Source of the DNA: Crystallibacter degradans
GTDB lineage: Bacteria; Actinomycetota; Actinomycetes; Actinomycetales; Micrococcaceae
Assembly (NCBI RefSeq): GCF_012952295.1
Contig: NZ_JABBCH010000012.1
Span: forward strand, 80,503-144,502
DNA length: 64,000 bases
Direction: 5' to 3'
Part shown: positions 1-8,317 of the stretch, piece after piece
Layout: each line of letters opens with the position of its first letter
Position numbering within the stretch: position 1 is the first letter of the stretch
Notes under the pieces: generated by a model
What the model was told of the DNA's origin: nothing
Database searches by the model: none
The model's input: the letters and a program-made list of their open reading frames with translations, nothing else
Program-made: the position numbers and the translations under genes

Positions 1-288
1 GGCGTGAGCACCTACTCCTCGGCGATGTTCAACTTCGTACCCGAATTCGCGCTTGGCTTCTACCAGGACGTCCGCGCCGAGAACCGCACGGCGGTCTACC
101 AGAAGCTCAACGACTTCGTCATCCCCTACCTCGACATCCGCGACCGGGTGAAGGGCTACGGCGTGTCCATCGTCAAGGCCGGCCTGACCGCAGTGGGCCG
201 CGACGGCGGCAAGGTCCGCCCGCCGCTGCAGGACCTCACCGAGTCCGACCTGCACGAACTGACCACCCTGATCAACAAAATCAGCTAG
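1..288 (+). CDS. kdgD: 5-dehydro-4-deoxyglucarate dehydratase, C-terminal part
   Basis: This is the last 95 or so codons of a gene that begins before the window. The protein of this family is a DHDPS/NAL-fold lyase that removes water and CO2 from 5-keto-4-deoxyglucarate to give 2-oxoglutarate semialdehyde. The visible part starts with a TYSSAMFNFVPEFA segment typical of this enzyme and ends with a helical tail (LTESDLHELTTLINKIS). The full enzyme is usually about 300 residues, so two thirds are missing. It is 11 nt ahead of the semialdehyde dehydrogenase and followed by gudD, exactly the steps before and after it in glucarate breakdown, which supports the call. Confidence 0.85.
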   Translation, partial: GVSTYSSAMFNFVPEFALGFYQDVRAENRTAVYQKLNDFVIPYLDIRDRVKGYGVSIVKAGLTAVGRDGGKVRPPLQDLTESDLHELTTLINKIS

Positions 289-299
289 GAGATTCCCCC

Positions 300-1886
300 G
301 TGCCCATTACAGGAAATTCCATCATCGCCGGTACCCCGGTCAACGGGACCGACGGCGAAGTCAACGCCATCAATCCGGCCACCGGCGCAAAGCTTGAACC
401 GGCGTTCGGCATGGTCAGCGTGGCGCAACTCGAAGACGCCACCAAGGCAGCCGAAGCAGCGTTCGACACCTACCGCGCCACTTCCCCCGAGGTGCGCGCA
501 GCGTTCCTTGAGCGTATCGCCGACAACATCGAAGCCATCGGCGCCGAACTGACCGAACGCGGCACCGCCGAAACCGGCCTGCCCGCCGGCCGGTTGGAAG
601 GCGAACGCGGCCGCACCATCGGCCAGCTGCGGATGTTCGCCGCCGTGGTCCGCCAAGGTGACCATCTGCAGGTCCGCATCGATCCGGCACAGCCGGACCG
701 CAAACCGGCGGCCCGCCTGGACATCCGCCAGCGCCACATCCCGCTGGGCCCGGTGGCCGTATTCGGCGCCAGTAACTTCCCGCTGGCGTTCTCCACCGCC
801 GGCGGGGACACCGCCTCCGCGCTGGCCGCCGGCTGCCCGGTGATCGTGAAGGCGCACAACGCCCACCCGGGTACTGCCGAACTTGTAGGCCAGGCCGTGG
901 CCAAGGCTGTCAAGGACAGCGACCTGCCCGACGGCGTCTTCTCGCTGCTCTTCGGCGCCGGCCGCTCGGTCGGCCAGGCCCTCGTGGCGGACCCGCGCAT
1001 CAAGGCCGTGGGCTTCACCGGCTCGCAGGCCGGCGGCATCGCCCTGATGAAGACCGCAGCCGCGCGGCCGGAACCGATCCCGGTGTACGCCGAGATGTCC
1101 TCCATCAACCCGGTGTTTGTCCTGCCTGGCGCCATCGCCGAAGACGCGGCGGCTCTGGCCGGCGACTTTGTCGGGTCGCTGACCATGGGGGCCGGGCAGT
1201 TCTGCACCAACCCCGGGCTGGTCTTTGTCCCCGAAGGCAAAACCGGCGACGCCTTCATCAGCGCCGCGGCAGGCTCGCTGCGTTCCTGCGCGGGCCAGAC
1301 CATGCTCACTCCGGGCATCGCCGGCGCGTGGGAAGACGGCGTGAAGGAACTGGCCGCGGCCGACGGCGTGGAGCAGGTCGCCGAGGGCGCCCCGGGTGCC
1401 ACCGAGAACGCCCCGGCACCGCGGCTGTTCAGCACCAGTGCGGAAAACTTCGCGGCCTCCCCGCGGCTGCAGGAGGAAGTCTTCGGCGCAGCCGGGCTCT
1501 TTGTCCGCTACTCGGATGCTGCCGAACTCGCCACCGCTACCGAGAACCTCCAGGGACAGCTCACCGCGACTGTCCACTACGCGCAGGGCGACGAGGTGGC
1601 GGCCAGTGAGCTGCTCCCCGTGCTGGAGCGCAGGGTTGGCCGCATCCTCTTCAACGGCTGGCCCACCGGCGTCGAAGTTGGACATGCCATGGTCCATGGC
1701 GGGCCGTTCCCGGCGACGTCCGATTCACGCTCCACCTCCGTAGGCAGCCTGGCCATCCACCGCTTCCAGCGGCCGGTCAGCTACCAGAACGTTCCGGACG
1801 AGCTCCTGCCGGCACCGCTGCAGGATAACAACCCGTGGAAACTGAACCGCCGCCTCGACGGCAGCGTAGAAAACGCGAAGGACTAG
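300..1886 (+). CDS. 2,5-dioxovalerate (alpha-ketoglutarate semialdehyde) dehydrogenase
   Basis: 528-residue NAD(P)-dependent aldehyde dehydrogenase that would oxidise 2-oxoglutarate semialdehyde to 2-oxoglutarate, feeding glucarate carbon into the TCA cycle. Visible features are the cofactor-domain FGASNFPLAFSTAGGDTA stretch, the GFTGSQAGG turn, the general-base region YAEMSSINPVF, and catalytic Cys302 in GAGQFCTNPG. Length and motifs match the KGSADH branch rather than betaine or succinate semialdehyde dehydrogenases. The GTG start at 300 follows AGGAG at about 287-291. It is the middle gene of kdgD-KGSADH-gudD. The substrate is inferred from these neighbours as well as from the sequence. 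Confidence 0.88.
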   Translation: MPITGNSIIAGTPVNGTDGEVNAINPATGAKLEPAFGMVSVAQLEDATKAAEAAFDTYRATSPEVRAAFLERIADNIEAIGAELTERGTAETGLPAGRLEGERGRTIGQLRMFAAVVRQGDHLQVRIDPAQPDRKPAARLDIRQRHIPLGPVAVFGASNFPLAFSTAGGDTASALAAGCPVIVKAHNAHPGTAELVGQAVAKAVKDSDLPDGVFSLLFGAGRSVGQALVADPRIKAVGFTGSQAGGIALMKTAAARPEPIPVYAEMSSINPVFVLPGAIAEDAAALAGDFVGSLTMGAGQFCTNPGLVFVPEGKTGDAFISAAAGSLRSCAGQTMLTPGIAGAWEDGVKELAAADGVEQVAEGAPGATENAPAPRLFSTSAENFAASPRLQEEVFGAAGLFVRYSDAAELATATENLQGQLTATVHYAQGDEVAASELLPVLERRVGRILFNGWPTGVEVGHAMVHGGPFPATSDSRSTSVGSLAIHRFQRPVSYQNVPDELLPAPLQDNNPWKLNRRLDGSVENAKD

Positions 1887-1889
1887 CGC

Positions 1890-3221
1890 ATGGCAAGTAA
1901 CACCCCCACGATCGTCTCGGTCGAGGCCGTCCCGGTAGCCGGCCATGACAGCATGCTGCTGAACCTCAGCGGTGCGCACGGCCCGTTCTTCACGCGCAAC
2001 ATCGCCATCATCACTGACAGCAACGGCAACACCGGGTTAGGTGAAGTGCCCGGCGGCGAAGCCATCCGCAGCACGATCGAGGAAGCCGGCAGCATCCTCG
2101 TCGGCCAGCCGATCTCGCTGTACCGGCAGCTGCTGCGCAAGGTCTCGGTTGCTTTCGCTGACCGGGATGCCGGCGGGCGCGGGGCCCAGACCTTCGATCT
2201 GCGCACCACCATCCACGCCGTCACGGCGCTGGAATCCGGGCTGCTGGACCTGATGGGACAGCACCTGGGCGTGCCGGTGGCCGAGCTCCTCGGCGAAGGC
2301 CAGCAGCGGGACAAGGTCCAGATGCTCGGCTACCTGTTCTACGTGGCGGACCGCAAGAAGACCGATCTGCCGTACCTGGCCGAGGAAAACCCGGCCGACG
2401 ACTGGGAACGGCTGCGCCGCGAGGAGGCCATGACGCCGGAGGCGATTGTTGCCCTGGCTGAAGCTGCCCAGCAGCGCTACGGGTTCCAGGACTTCAAGCT
2501 CAAGGGCGGCGTGCTCCCGGGCAAGGAAGAGGTCGCCGCGGTGACCGCGCTGGCCAAGCGTTTTCCGGAAGCCCGGATCACGCTTGATCCCAACGGCGGC
2601 TGGCTGCTGCAGGAAGCTATTGAACTCTGCAGCGGTTTGGGCGGCGTGCTGGCCTATGCCGAGGATCCCTGCGGCCCGGAGGGAACTTACTCCGGACGCG
2701 AGACCATGGCGGAGTTCCGGCGGGCCACCGGCCTGCCGACGGCGACCAACATGATTGCCACGGACTGGCGGCAGATGGCCCACGCCATCCGGACGAACGC
2801 CGTCGATATTCCGCTGGCGGATCCGCATTTCTGGACCATGCAGGGCTCGGTCCGGGTGGCGCAGCTGTGCAGTGACTTCGGCCTGACGTGGGGTTCGCAC
2901 TCGAACAACCACTTCGACATCTCGCTGGCCATGTTCACCCAGGTGGGTGCCGCGGCGCCGGGCAAGATCACGGCTCTGGACACGCACTGGATCTGGCAGG
3001 ACGGCCAGGGACTGACCAAGGATCCGTTGCAGATCAAGGGCGGCTACATCGAGGTCCCGGCACGCCCGGGCCTCGGCGTGGAACTGGACCGGCAGGCACT
3101 CGAGGCGGCGCACCAGCTTTACCTCGAACACGGGCTCGGTGCCCGGGACGATGCCGCCGCCATGCAGTTCCTGGTGCCCGGCTGGGAGTTCAACCCGAAG
3201 CGGCCTGCGCTGGTGCGCTAG
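1890..3221 (+). CDS. gudD: Glucarate dehydratase
   Basis: 443-residue enolase-superfamily enzyme that dehydrates D-glucarate (and usually L-idarate) to 5-keto-4-deoxyglucarate, the substrate of the kdgD product. Family catalytic residues are in place: the KxK pair K203/K205 in DFKLKGG, metal ligands D233 (LDPNGGW), E258 (YAEDP) and N287 (ATNMIA), the general base H337 (WGSHSNN) and D364 (ALDTHW). They align closely with E. coli GudD. It starts 3 nt after the dehydrogenase stop, so it is almost certainly co-transcribed and coupled. A strong terminator follows, closing the glucarate operon. A transporter or regulator for the operon is not visible and may lie upstream of the window. Confidence 0.93.
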   Translation: MASNTPTIVSVEAVPVAGHDSMLLNLSGAHGPFFTRNIAIITDSNGNTGLGEVPGGEAIRSTIEEAGSILVGQPISLYRQLLRKVSVAFADRDAGGRGAQTFDLRTTIHAVTALESGLLDLMGQHLGVPVAELLGEGQQRDKVQMLGYLFYVADRKKTDLPYLAEENPADDWERLRREEAMTPEAIVALAEAAQQRYGFQDFKLKGGVLPGKEEVAAVTALAKRFPEARITLDPNGGWLLQEAIELCSGLGGVLAYAEDPCGPEGTYSGRETMAEFRRATGLPTATNMIATDWRQMAHAIRTNAVDIPLADPHFWTMQGSVRVAQLCSDFGLTWGSHSNNHFDISLAMFTQVGAAAPGKITALDTHWIWQDGQGLTKDPLQIKGGYIEVPARPGLGVELDRQALEAAHQLYLEHGLGARDDAAAMQFLVPGWEFNPKRPALVR

Positions 3222-3247
3222 AAAAGTTCGGTCCGCTAGTAAAGTCG

Positions 3248-3292
3248 AAAGGTCCGGCCCCGCTGTCCCAGGCTGCGGGGCCGGTTCCTTTT
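3248..3292 (+). terminator. Terminator of the glucarate operon
   Basis: A perfect 10-bp stem CCGGCCCCGC (3254-3263) / GCGGGGCCGG (3275-3284) with an 11-nt loop is followed by TTCCTTTT. It starts about 30 nt after the gudD stop. The upstream AAAGG could extend the stem against CCTTT. It separates gudD from the AEC transporter gene. Confidence 0.85.
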
Positions 3293-3311
3293 GCCTGGGA
3301 TACGGAGGTTT

Positions 3312-4235
3312 GTGTTGGTCGGCGTCCTGATTGGTTTCGCCATTGTCGGCGCCGTCATAGTGGTTGGCTACATTGCCGCGCGCTTCCAGATCGGCGGCCC
3401 GCACGCCGCCCAGGCCCTGACCCAGACCGCCTTTTTCATCACCAACCCGGCGCTGCTGTTTACCGTGCTCGCCCAGGCGGATCTGGAGGCGGTCTTCTCC
3501 GCCTACGTGCCGATTGCCCTGATCACCTCGGTGTCGACGGCGGGGCTTTATGTGCTGCTGAGCCGGATCTGGTTCCGCCGTCCGGCCGCCGAAACCGCCG
3601 TCGGCGCGATGGCGAGTTCGTATGTGAATGCGAACAACATCGGCATTCCGATCGCCCTCTACGCTTTGGGGAACGCGACGCCGGTGGCGCCGGTGCTGCT
3701 GATCCAGCTGCTGTTGCTGGCGCCGGCGTACCTGACCATCCTGGATCTCTCCTCCGGGCGCAAACCGTCGCTGAAAAACATCGTGACGCAGCCGTTCCGC
3801 AATCCGATGATCATCGCGTCGTTTCTGGGCGTGGCCGTGGCTTGGACCGGCGTCGAACTTCCCGAAGTGGTCTGGGAGCCGCTGATGCTGTTGGGCGGGG
3901 CGGCCGTTCCGCTGGTACTGATGGCTTTCGGTATGTCGCTGCGCGGCAGCCGGCCGCTGAAGGTGAGCGAGGGCCGCACCGAGGTCATCGTCGCCACCGC
4001 GCTGAAATCCGCCGTGATGCCGCTGCTCACGTACCTGGTGGCCACGTTCCTGTTCCGGCTGGATGCGGAGCTGGTCTTCGGGGCGGTCATCATGGCGGCC
4101 CTGCCCTCGGCGCAGAACGTCTTCCTCTTCGCCAGCCGTTACGGCCGCGGCATCACCGTGGCCCGCGACGTGGTCCTGCTGTCCTCCGCGCTGGCGGTGC
4201 CGGCCCTCATCATCGCAGCCTGGCTGCTGGCCTAG
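3312..4235 (+). CDS. AEC-family (auxin efflux carrier-like) transporter
   Basis: About 307-residue integral membrane protein with roughly ten hydrophobic segments, the PF03547 pattern of organic-anion or auxin-efflux-type permeases. Markers are the N-terminal GYIAARFQIGG segment, SSYVNANNIGIPIALYALG in the first half, and GAVIMAALPSAQNVFLFASRYG near the C terminus. The GTG at 3312 (or TTG at 3315) is preferred because GGAGG lies at 3304-3308; a longer TTG start at 3291 lies inside the terminator. Family members export or import small organic acids. The substrate here is unknown, and the terminator upstream means it need not belong to the glucarate pathway. It converges with the nuclease gene, only 22 nt away. 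Confidence 0.8.
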   Translation: MLVGVLIGFAIVGAVIVVGYIAARFQIGGPHAAQALTQTAFFITNPALLFTVLAQADLEAVFSAYVPIALITSVSTAGLYVLLSRIWFRRPAAETAVGAMASSYVNANNIGIPIALYALGNATPVAPVLLIQLLLLAPAYLTILDLSSGRKPSLKNIVTQPFRNPMIIASFLGVAVAWTGVELPEVVWEPLMLLGGAAVPLVLMAFGMSLRGSRPLKVSEGRTEVIVATALKSAVMPLLTYLVATFLFRLDAELVFGAVIMAALPSAQNVFLFASRYGRGITVARDVVLLSSALAVPALIIAAWLLA

Positions 4236-4257
4236 CGCCGGCCGCCGGCCGCCAGCG

Positions 4258-5094
4258 CTATCCGGCCCCGGGCTTCAAGCGCATCTGCTCCGGCCTTTCC
4301 AACAGGAGCCATCGCGGTTGTCCATCACGCTCATGCCCCCGCGCGGTGAACCGGTCCGCCTCAACGAGCTGCTCCAGCCCGAGTCCCGTGAGGGACTGGA
4401 CATCCTGCACGGGAACCTGGAAGGTCCGGTACGGCCCGAGCGGCGGAATCTCGCCCGCTGCCGTGGCCGCCGTGGTCAGCCGTTCCAGTTCGATCTCGTC
4501 CAGCAAGGGAGACTGGTCCAGGATGTAGGCGGTGCTCGCAATTCCTTCGGCGGCGCGCCAGGCTGCTACTTTCCAGAACAGCAGCGGGATAGAGAAGCCC
4601 CGGTACCGCGGATCCGCATCATCGAAGACCGGACCGGTGAAGACACTGAGCCTGGTGTCGTAGTTGTCCGCATGGTCCATCAGGTAGTCCTCCAGGCCCA
4701 GCCACAGGTCCTTGGACTGGTTGAAGGTGTTTACCTGCGGTGCGGCGTTCGTATAGAAGAACGTTTCCGTGTTGGCCTTGGCGGCCTCGACCCGCCTGCC
4801 CCACACCGGGTCCAGCCGCCGCACCAGATGCCCGCGGTCAAGATCGTTTCCGCGGTACAGGTCCTCACCTGCCTGTAGGTCCGCAGCCAGCCTCGGATCC
4901 AGCCGCCAGTTGTCTTCCCGTGGCAAGTCCTGGAGCTGGGCGCCGTCGATGTTCACTGCGGCCAGCTCCGCGAGCCGTTGCTGTGTGTTGAGGCAGATCG
5001 TGAAATGGGTGTAGTCGAGCACCTTCACCGCGGTTGCGGGACGGGGAAGTTCAACGGTGGTCAGCAAGAAGTCCGCGCTGTAGCCCTGGGTCAT
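4258..5094 (-). CDS. DNA/RNA non-specific endonuclease (NUC/DRGH family)
   Basis: 278-residue protein with the catalytic signature YRGNDLDRGHLVRR, the DRGH motif of Mg-dependent non-specific nucleases related to Serratia nuclease. Asn/Glu positions follow in TFFYTNAAPQVNTFNQ, and there is a WLGLEDYL segment typical of the family. No signal peptide is visible in the first 30 residues (MTQGYSADFLLTTVELPRP), unlike the secreted Serratia enzyme, so it may be cytoplasmic or exported another way. The ATG at 5094 follows a GGATGGAAG stretch; an upstream in-frame ATG at 5118 lacks a ribosome site. A biological role (nucleotide scavenging, toxin) cannot be told from context. Confidence 0.8.
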   Translation of the reverse strand: MTQGYSADFLLTTVELPRPATAVKVLDYTHFTICLNTQQRLAELAAVNIDGAQLQDLPREDNWRLDPRLAADLQAGEDLYRGNDLDRGHLVRRLDPVWGRRVEAAKANTETFFYTNAAPQVNTFNQSKDLWLGLEDYLMDHADNYDTRLSVFTGPVFDDADPRYRGFSIPLLFWKVAAWRAAEGIASTAYILDQSPLLDEIELERLTTAATAAGEIPPLGPYRTFQVPVQDVQSLTGLGLEQLVEADRFTARGHERDGQPRWLLLERPEQMRLKPGAG

Positions 5095-5126
5095 GCTTCC
5101 ATCCTGCGGCACCCGCATGAACGGCG

Positions 5127-5160
5127 GGAAGCGCCAACCGGAAATCCGGTTGACGCTTCC
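5127..5160. other. Hairpin between small gene and nuclease gene
   Basis: GGAAGCG (5127-5133) pairs with CGCTTCC (5154-5160), and CAACCGGA (5135-5142) with TCCGGTTG (5145-5152); one mismatch separates the two blocks and the loop is 2 nt. It lies about 25 nt beyond the stop of the leftward small gene and just upstream of the nuclease start. A T-run (5171-5176) is on the plus-strand side only, so a role as terminator for the leftward gene is possible but unproven. Confidence 0.5.
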
Positions 5161-5184
5161 GCGACCGTCAGTTTTTCCGCGGTC

Positions 5185-5388
5185 CTAGTCGACGAATTCG
5201 GACTGCGTCTCAATGAAGTCCCAGTCCTTCGGCGCCAGCGTTGTGTCCTTAAGATCCGGGCCGCCCGCGTCATAAACCTCGAGGGCGACATCCGACTCAA
5301 CGCTCTCGGCCCGCAGGTTCTGCCGGAACCACTGTTTGGTTGCCGTGTGCAGCTCCGGCCACCACTGTTCAATGCTCTTCTCAGTCAT
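5185..5388 (-). CDS. Small uncharacterised acidic protein
   Basis: 67-residue protein beginning MTEKSIEQWWPELHTATKQW, rich in Trp, Glu and Asp, with no membrane segment or cysteine. I do not recognise the family. The ATG at 5388 is preferred over an in-frame ATG at 5451 because GGAGGG sits about 7 nt upstream of it. Codon use is like its neighbours. A hairpin follows its stop. No function is proposed. Confidence 0.6.
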   Translation of the reverse strand: MTEKSIEQWWPELHTATKQWFRQNLRAESVESDVALEVYDAGGPDLKDTTLAPKDWDFIETQSEFVD

Positions 5389-5463
5389 CTCAGGCCCTCC
5401 GTTGTCGTCTGGTTCCACCGTAAGTGCGGACAGCGGCAGGTACAAGGTCATCCCCGGAACGAA

Positions 5464-6480
5464 CTAGGGACGGACCACCGCCTTGAGCGCACCCGGCGTG
5501 GCCCCGGCGGTCAGCGCCGCTTCCACGTCATCAAGCGTGTGGTGCGAGGTGACCAGGCCGTCGAGGTCCACCAAGCCCCGAGCCGCAAGTTCGACGGCGG
5601 TGGGCCAGGTATTCGCATAGCGGAACGTTCCGGTGATCGTCAGTTCCCGGCCCTGGACCAGCGGGACCGGCAGCGCAATACTGTCTGCTCCCATGCCGAC
5701 CAGCACGCAGCGGCCCCGCGGGGCCAGCCGTTGCAGGCCGGAAAGGATGGCAGGTTCGGCGCCGGTGGCATCGATGAAGACGTCATAGCCGCCGCCGGGA
5801 TATGCGTCGCCGGCCGCGGGCATTTCCGCCGTCGTAAACGTCTGTGCCGCACCATACCGCTGGCCGAGTTCCAGGCGCTCCTTGCGGACGTCGGTCAGGG
5901 TCACCGCAGCACCGGCCACGCGGCAGACCTGCGAAATGAGCAGTCCGATCGGCCCAGCACCGGCCACCAGCACCTTCGCTCCGAGGCGGACGTCCCCGGC
6001 AGACTTCGCAGCCAACGCCACGCTGAGCGGTTCCAGCAGGGCGGCGGCGTCGTCGGAAACATGCTCCGGTACGGGATGGCAGAACGCGGCGGGGTGGACC
6101 GCATATTCGGCGAAAACGCCGTCCACCGGCGGGGTGGCGAAGAACCGCAGGGCCGGATCCAGGTTGTAGTGGCCGGCCAGGCTTTCGGCCGAGAGCGGGT
6201 CCGGAATTCCCGGTTCAAGCGATACCCGCTGGCCCACCGCCCGGTTGGACACACCGGAGCCCAGCGCCACAATCTCGCCGGACGGCTCGTGCCCGAGGAC
6301 CAGCGGCTGCTCAACTACGTACGGTCCGATCCTGCCCTCGCGGTAATAGTGCGTGTCCGAGCCGCAGACACCAACCGATCTGATCCGCACCAGCACTTCT
6401 CCCGGACCGGGCGTGGGAACCAGACGTTCCTCAACGCGCAGTTTGCCCGGCCCGTCCAGCACCGAAACCTGCATAGTCAT
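5464..6480 (-). CDS. Zinc-dependent polyol (sorbitol/xylitol-type) dehydrogenase, MDR family
   Basis: 338-residue medium-chain dehydrogenase that would oxidise a sugar alcohol to a ketose with NAD+. Motifs: catalytic-zinc Cys in SVGVCGSDTHYYREGRIG, the GHEPSGEIVALGSGV zinc/GHE box, and Rossmann glycines in VLVAGAGPIGLLISQV. The Tyr-rich CGSDTHYY context is typical of sorbitol/xylitol dehydrogenases. It follows two sugar ABC permeases, and a longer ATG start at 6498 overlaps the permease stop (ATGA). The ATG at 6480 has GGGAG close upstream and gives the usual N terminus. The structural-zinc Cys cluster of classical alcohol dehydrogenases is not evident. With a xylulokinase and a mannitol dehydrogenase nearby, D-xylitol, D-sorbitol or D-arabitol are likely substrates. 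Confidence 0.82.
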   Translation of the reverse strand: MTMQVSVLDGPGKLRVEERLVPTPGPGEVLVRIRSVGVCGSDTHYYREGRIGPYVVEQPLVLGHEPSGEIVALGSGVSNRAVGQRVSLEPGIPDPLSAESLAGHYNLDPALRFFATPPVDGVFAEYAVHPAAFCHPVPEHVSDDAAALLEPLSVALAAKSAGDVRLGAKVLVAGAGPIGLLISQVCRVAGAAVTLTDVRKERLELGQRYGAAQTFTTAEMPAAGDAYPGGGYDVFIDATGAEPAILSGLQRLAPRGRCVLVGMGADSIALPVPLVQGRELTITGTFRYANTWPTAVELAARGLVDLDGLVTSHHTLDDVEAALTAGATPGALKAVVRP

Positions 6481-6494
6481 ATCTCCCTGCTCGC

Positions 6495-7370
6495 TCATTT
6501 GACTGCTCCCATCGACAGACCGCGGACCAACTGCTTCTGGGCAATCCAGCCGGCCAGCACCACTGGCAGGGACGCCAGCACCGAGGCCGCGGAAAGTTTG
6601 GCCAGGAACAGGCCCTCGCTGGTCATTTGCGAGACCAGGAAGACCGGTGTCGTTGCCGCCTTGGCCGCGGTGAGATTCAGCGCGAAGAAAAACTCGTTCC
6701 AAGCGAAGATCACGCAGATCAGTGCCGTCGCGGCCAGGCCGGGGGCCACCATGGGCATCAGGATGGTACGCATGGTTTTCAGCAGGCCTGCACCGTCCAT
6801 CTGGGCGGCTTCCAGCACCTCGCCCGGCACCTCTTCGAAAAAGGAGCGCATCATCCAAATGGCGATCGGCAGGTTCATCGCCGTGTAGAGCACCACCAGT
6901 GTCCAGATGTTGTCCAGCACCTTCAGCTGCCCGGCGATGACGTAGATCGGCATGATCACGGCGACCACGGGGAGCATTTTGGTCGAGATGAAGAAGAACA
7001 GCACATCCTGGGTCTTCTTCACCGGGCGGATGCTCAGCGCATAGGAGGCCGGCACCGCGAGCACGATCACCAGCAGCGTGGACACTCCCGTGGCGATCAG
7101 CGAGTTCAGGAAGTAGGACCCTGCGCCCGCTTCCAGGACCGCGCGGTACTGGTCCAGCGTGGGTTCGAAGAAGAAGGTGGGCGGATTGGATGCGGCCGCG
7201 GACTCCTGTTTGAAGGAGGTCATCACCATCCAGATCACCGGGGAGAAGAATCCGATGGCCAAAATCCAGGTCAAAACCGTTAATAACGACGACGGCCGGC
7301 GGCCTCGTTTCGGTGCTTTCTCGGAGCGGCCGGCGGCGGAGGCCGGCGCGGTAGCAGTATCGATGGCCAC
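6495..7370 (-). CDS. Carbohydrate ABC transporter permease (MalG/SmoG type)
   Basis: 291-residue inner-membrane permease with six hydrophobic segments and the cytoplasmic EAA loop EAAQMDGAGLLKTMRTILMP, which docks the ATPase. The cytosolic N terminus (about 30 residues, basic, RGRRPSSLL) precedes the first membrane segment. It starts 2 nt downstream of the partner permease gene and overlaps the extended start of the polyol dehydrogenase, so the four genes form one operon. Similarity in layout to the Rhodobacter smoEFG sorbitol/mannitol system supports polyol uptake. Confidence 0.88.
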   Translation of the reverse strand: MAIDTATAPASAAGRSEKAPKRGRRPSSLLTVLTWILAIGFFSPVIWMVMTSFKQESAAASNPPTFFFEPTLDQYRAVLEAGAGSYFLNSLIATGVSTLLVIVLAVPASYALSIRPVKKTQDVLFFFISTKMLPVVAVIMPIYVIAGQLKVLDNIWTLVVLYTAMNLPIAIWMMRSFFEEVPGEVLEAAQMDGAGLLKTMRTILMPMVAPGLAATALICVIFAWNEFFFALNLTAAKAATTPVFLVSQMTSEGLFLAKLSAASVLASLPVVLAGWIAQKQLVRGLSMGAVK

Positions 7371-7372
7371 GT

Positions 7373-8317
7373 CTAGTCCTTTACGTCGAAGCTGCGGAAA
7401 ATCAGGCGCAGCGCGAAGGTAGCAATGATGATGGTGGCGATCACGACAATGACGCCCATGGCGGCGGCTTGGCCGATGTCGAAGCCGAGGAACGCGCGCT
7501 GGTAGATGTAGAACGGCAGGTTGGCGCTGGCTGTGCCCGGGCCACCGGCCGTCATCAAGTAGATCTGGTCAAATGTGTTGACCACGTAGATTGCACCGAG
7601 CAGCACACCCAGTTCGATGTAGCGGCGCAGCTGCGGGAGCGTGATGGAAACGAAAGTTTTCCACCAGCCGGCCCCGTCCATCTGGGCAGCTTCCAGAACG
7701 TCTTTCGGCTGGGCCTGCAGCCCGGCGAGGACCAGCAGCATCATGAACGGCGTCCACTGCCAGACCAGTGCCATCAGGATCGAGATCACCGGGAACGACG
7801 ATGTCCAGTCCACCGCCGGAATCCCGAACAGTCCGAGGATCCAGTTGAACAGGCCATAGCTGGGGTTGAGCATCGACACGGACCACAGCACCGCGCTGGC
7901 GACCGGCATGATCAGGAAAGGCGTAATCAATAGCGTCCTGACGAAGCCGCGGCCCTTGAAGTTGCGGTCCAGCAGCAAAGCAAAGACGATGCCCAGGACC
8001 ATGGCAGCGAAGACACAGCCCAGCGTGAAGATGATGCTGTTAAGGGCGGCCTGGCGGAAGGTCGAGTCCGCGAAGATGTCGATGTAGTTCCTCAGCCCGA
8101 CGAAAGCATCGCCGTCGGGCCGCAGCAGATTCCAGTTCTGCAGGGAGTACCAAAGGGTAAAGAGGAAGGGCAGCTGCGTGACGATGATCGTGAAGATCAG
8201 CGCCGGCAGCAAGGGGCCTCGGCGGCGCCATCCCTCTGCCTTGGCCGCTTTGGCGCGGTCCCGGTCCTGGCGTTGCTCATGCCGCTTCAACTGTTGCTTC
8301 TCAACGAGCGTAGACAT
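7373..8317 (-). CDS. Carbohydrate ABC transporter permease (MalF/SmoF type)
   Basis: 314-residue permease with a charged N terminus (about 35 residues), a large first periplasmic-side loop, six or so membrane segments, and the EAA motif EAAQMDGAGWWKTFVSITLP. It forms the heterodimeric channel with the next gene product. Its ATG overlaps the TGA of the binding-protein gene (TGATG at 8315-8319), showing translational coupling. No ATP-binding subunit is encoded in the operon, so it probably uses a shared MsiK-type ATPase encoded elsewhere. Confidence 0.88.
   Translation of the reverse strand: MSTLVEKQQLKRHEQRQDRDRAKAAKAEGWRRRGPLLPALIFTIIVTQLPFLFTLWYSLQNWNLLRPDGDAFVGLRNYIDIFADSTFRQAALNSIIFTLGCVFAAMVLGIVFALLLDRNFKGRGFVRTLLITPFLIMPVASAVLWSVSMLNPSYGLFNWILGLFGIPAVDWTSSFPVISILMALVWQWTPFMMLLVLAGLQAQPKDVLEAAQMDGAGWWKTFVSITLPQLRRYIELGVLLGAIYVVNTFDQIYLMTAGGPGTASANLPFYIYQRAFLGFDIGQAAAMGVIVVIATIIIATFALRLIFRSFDVKD

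Noticed and set aside
285..1697. Long minus-strand frame opposite the ketoglutarate semialdehyde dehydrogenase
   Set aside because: No motifs, and the plus-strand frame has full aldehyde dehydrogenase signatures.
3291..3311. TTG start at 3291 for the AEC transporter
   Set aside because: It lies inside the terminator, and a ribosome site is positioned for the start at 3312 or 3315.
2888..4528. Plus-strand frame spanning gudD, AEC and the nuclease
   Set aside because: Overlaps three real genes and crosses a terminator; protein looks random.
4978..6888. Long plus-strand frame opposite the polyol dehydrogenase and permease
   Set aside because: Antisense shadow of real genes with recognisable motifs; composition biased to Arg and Gln.
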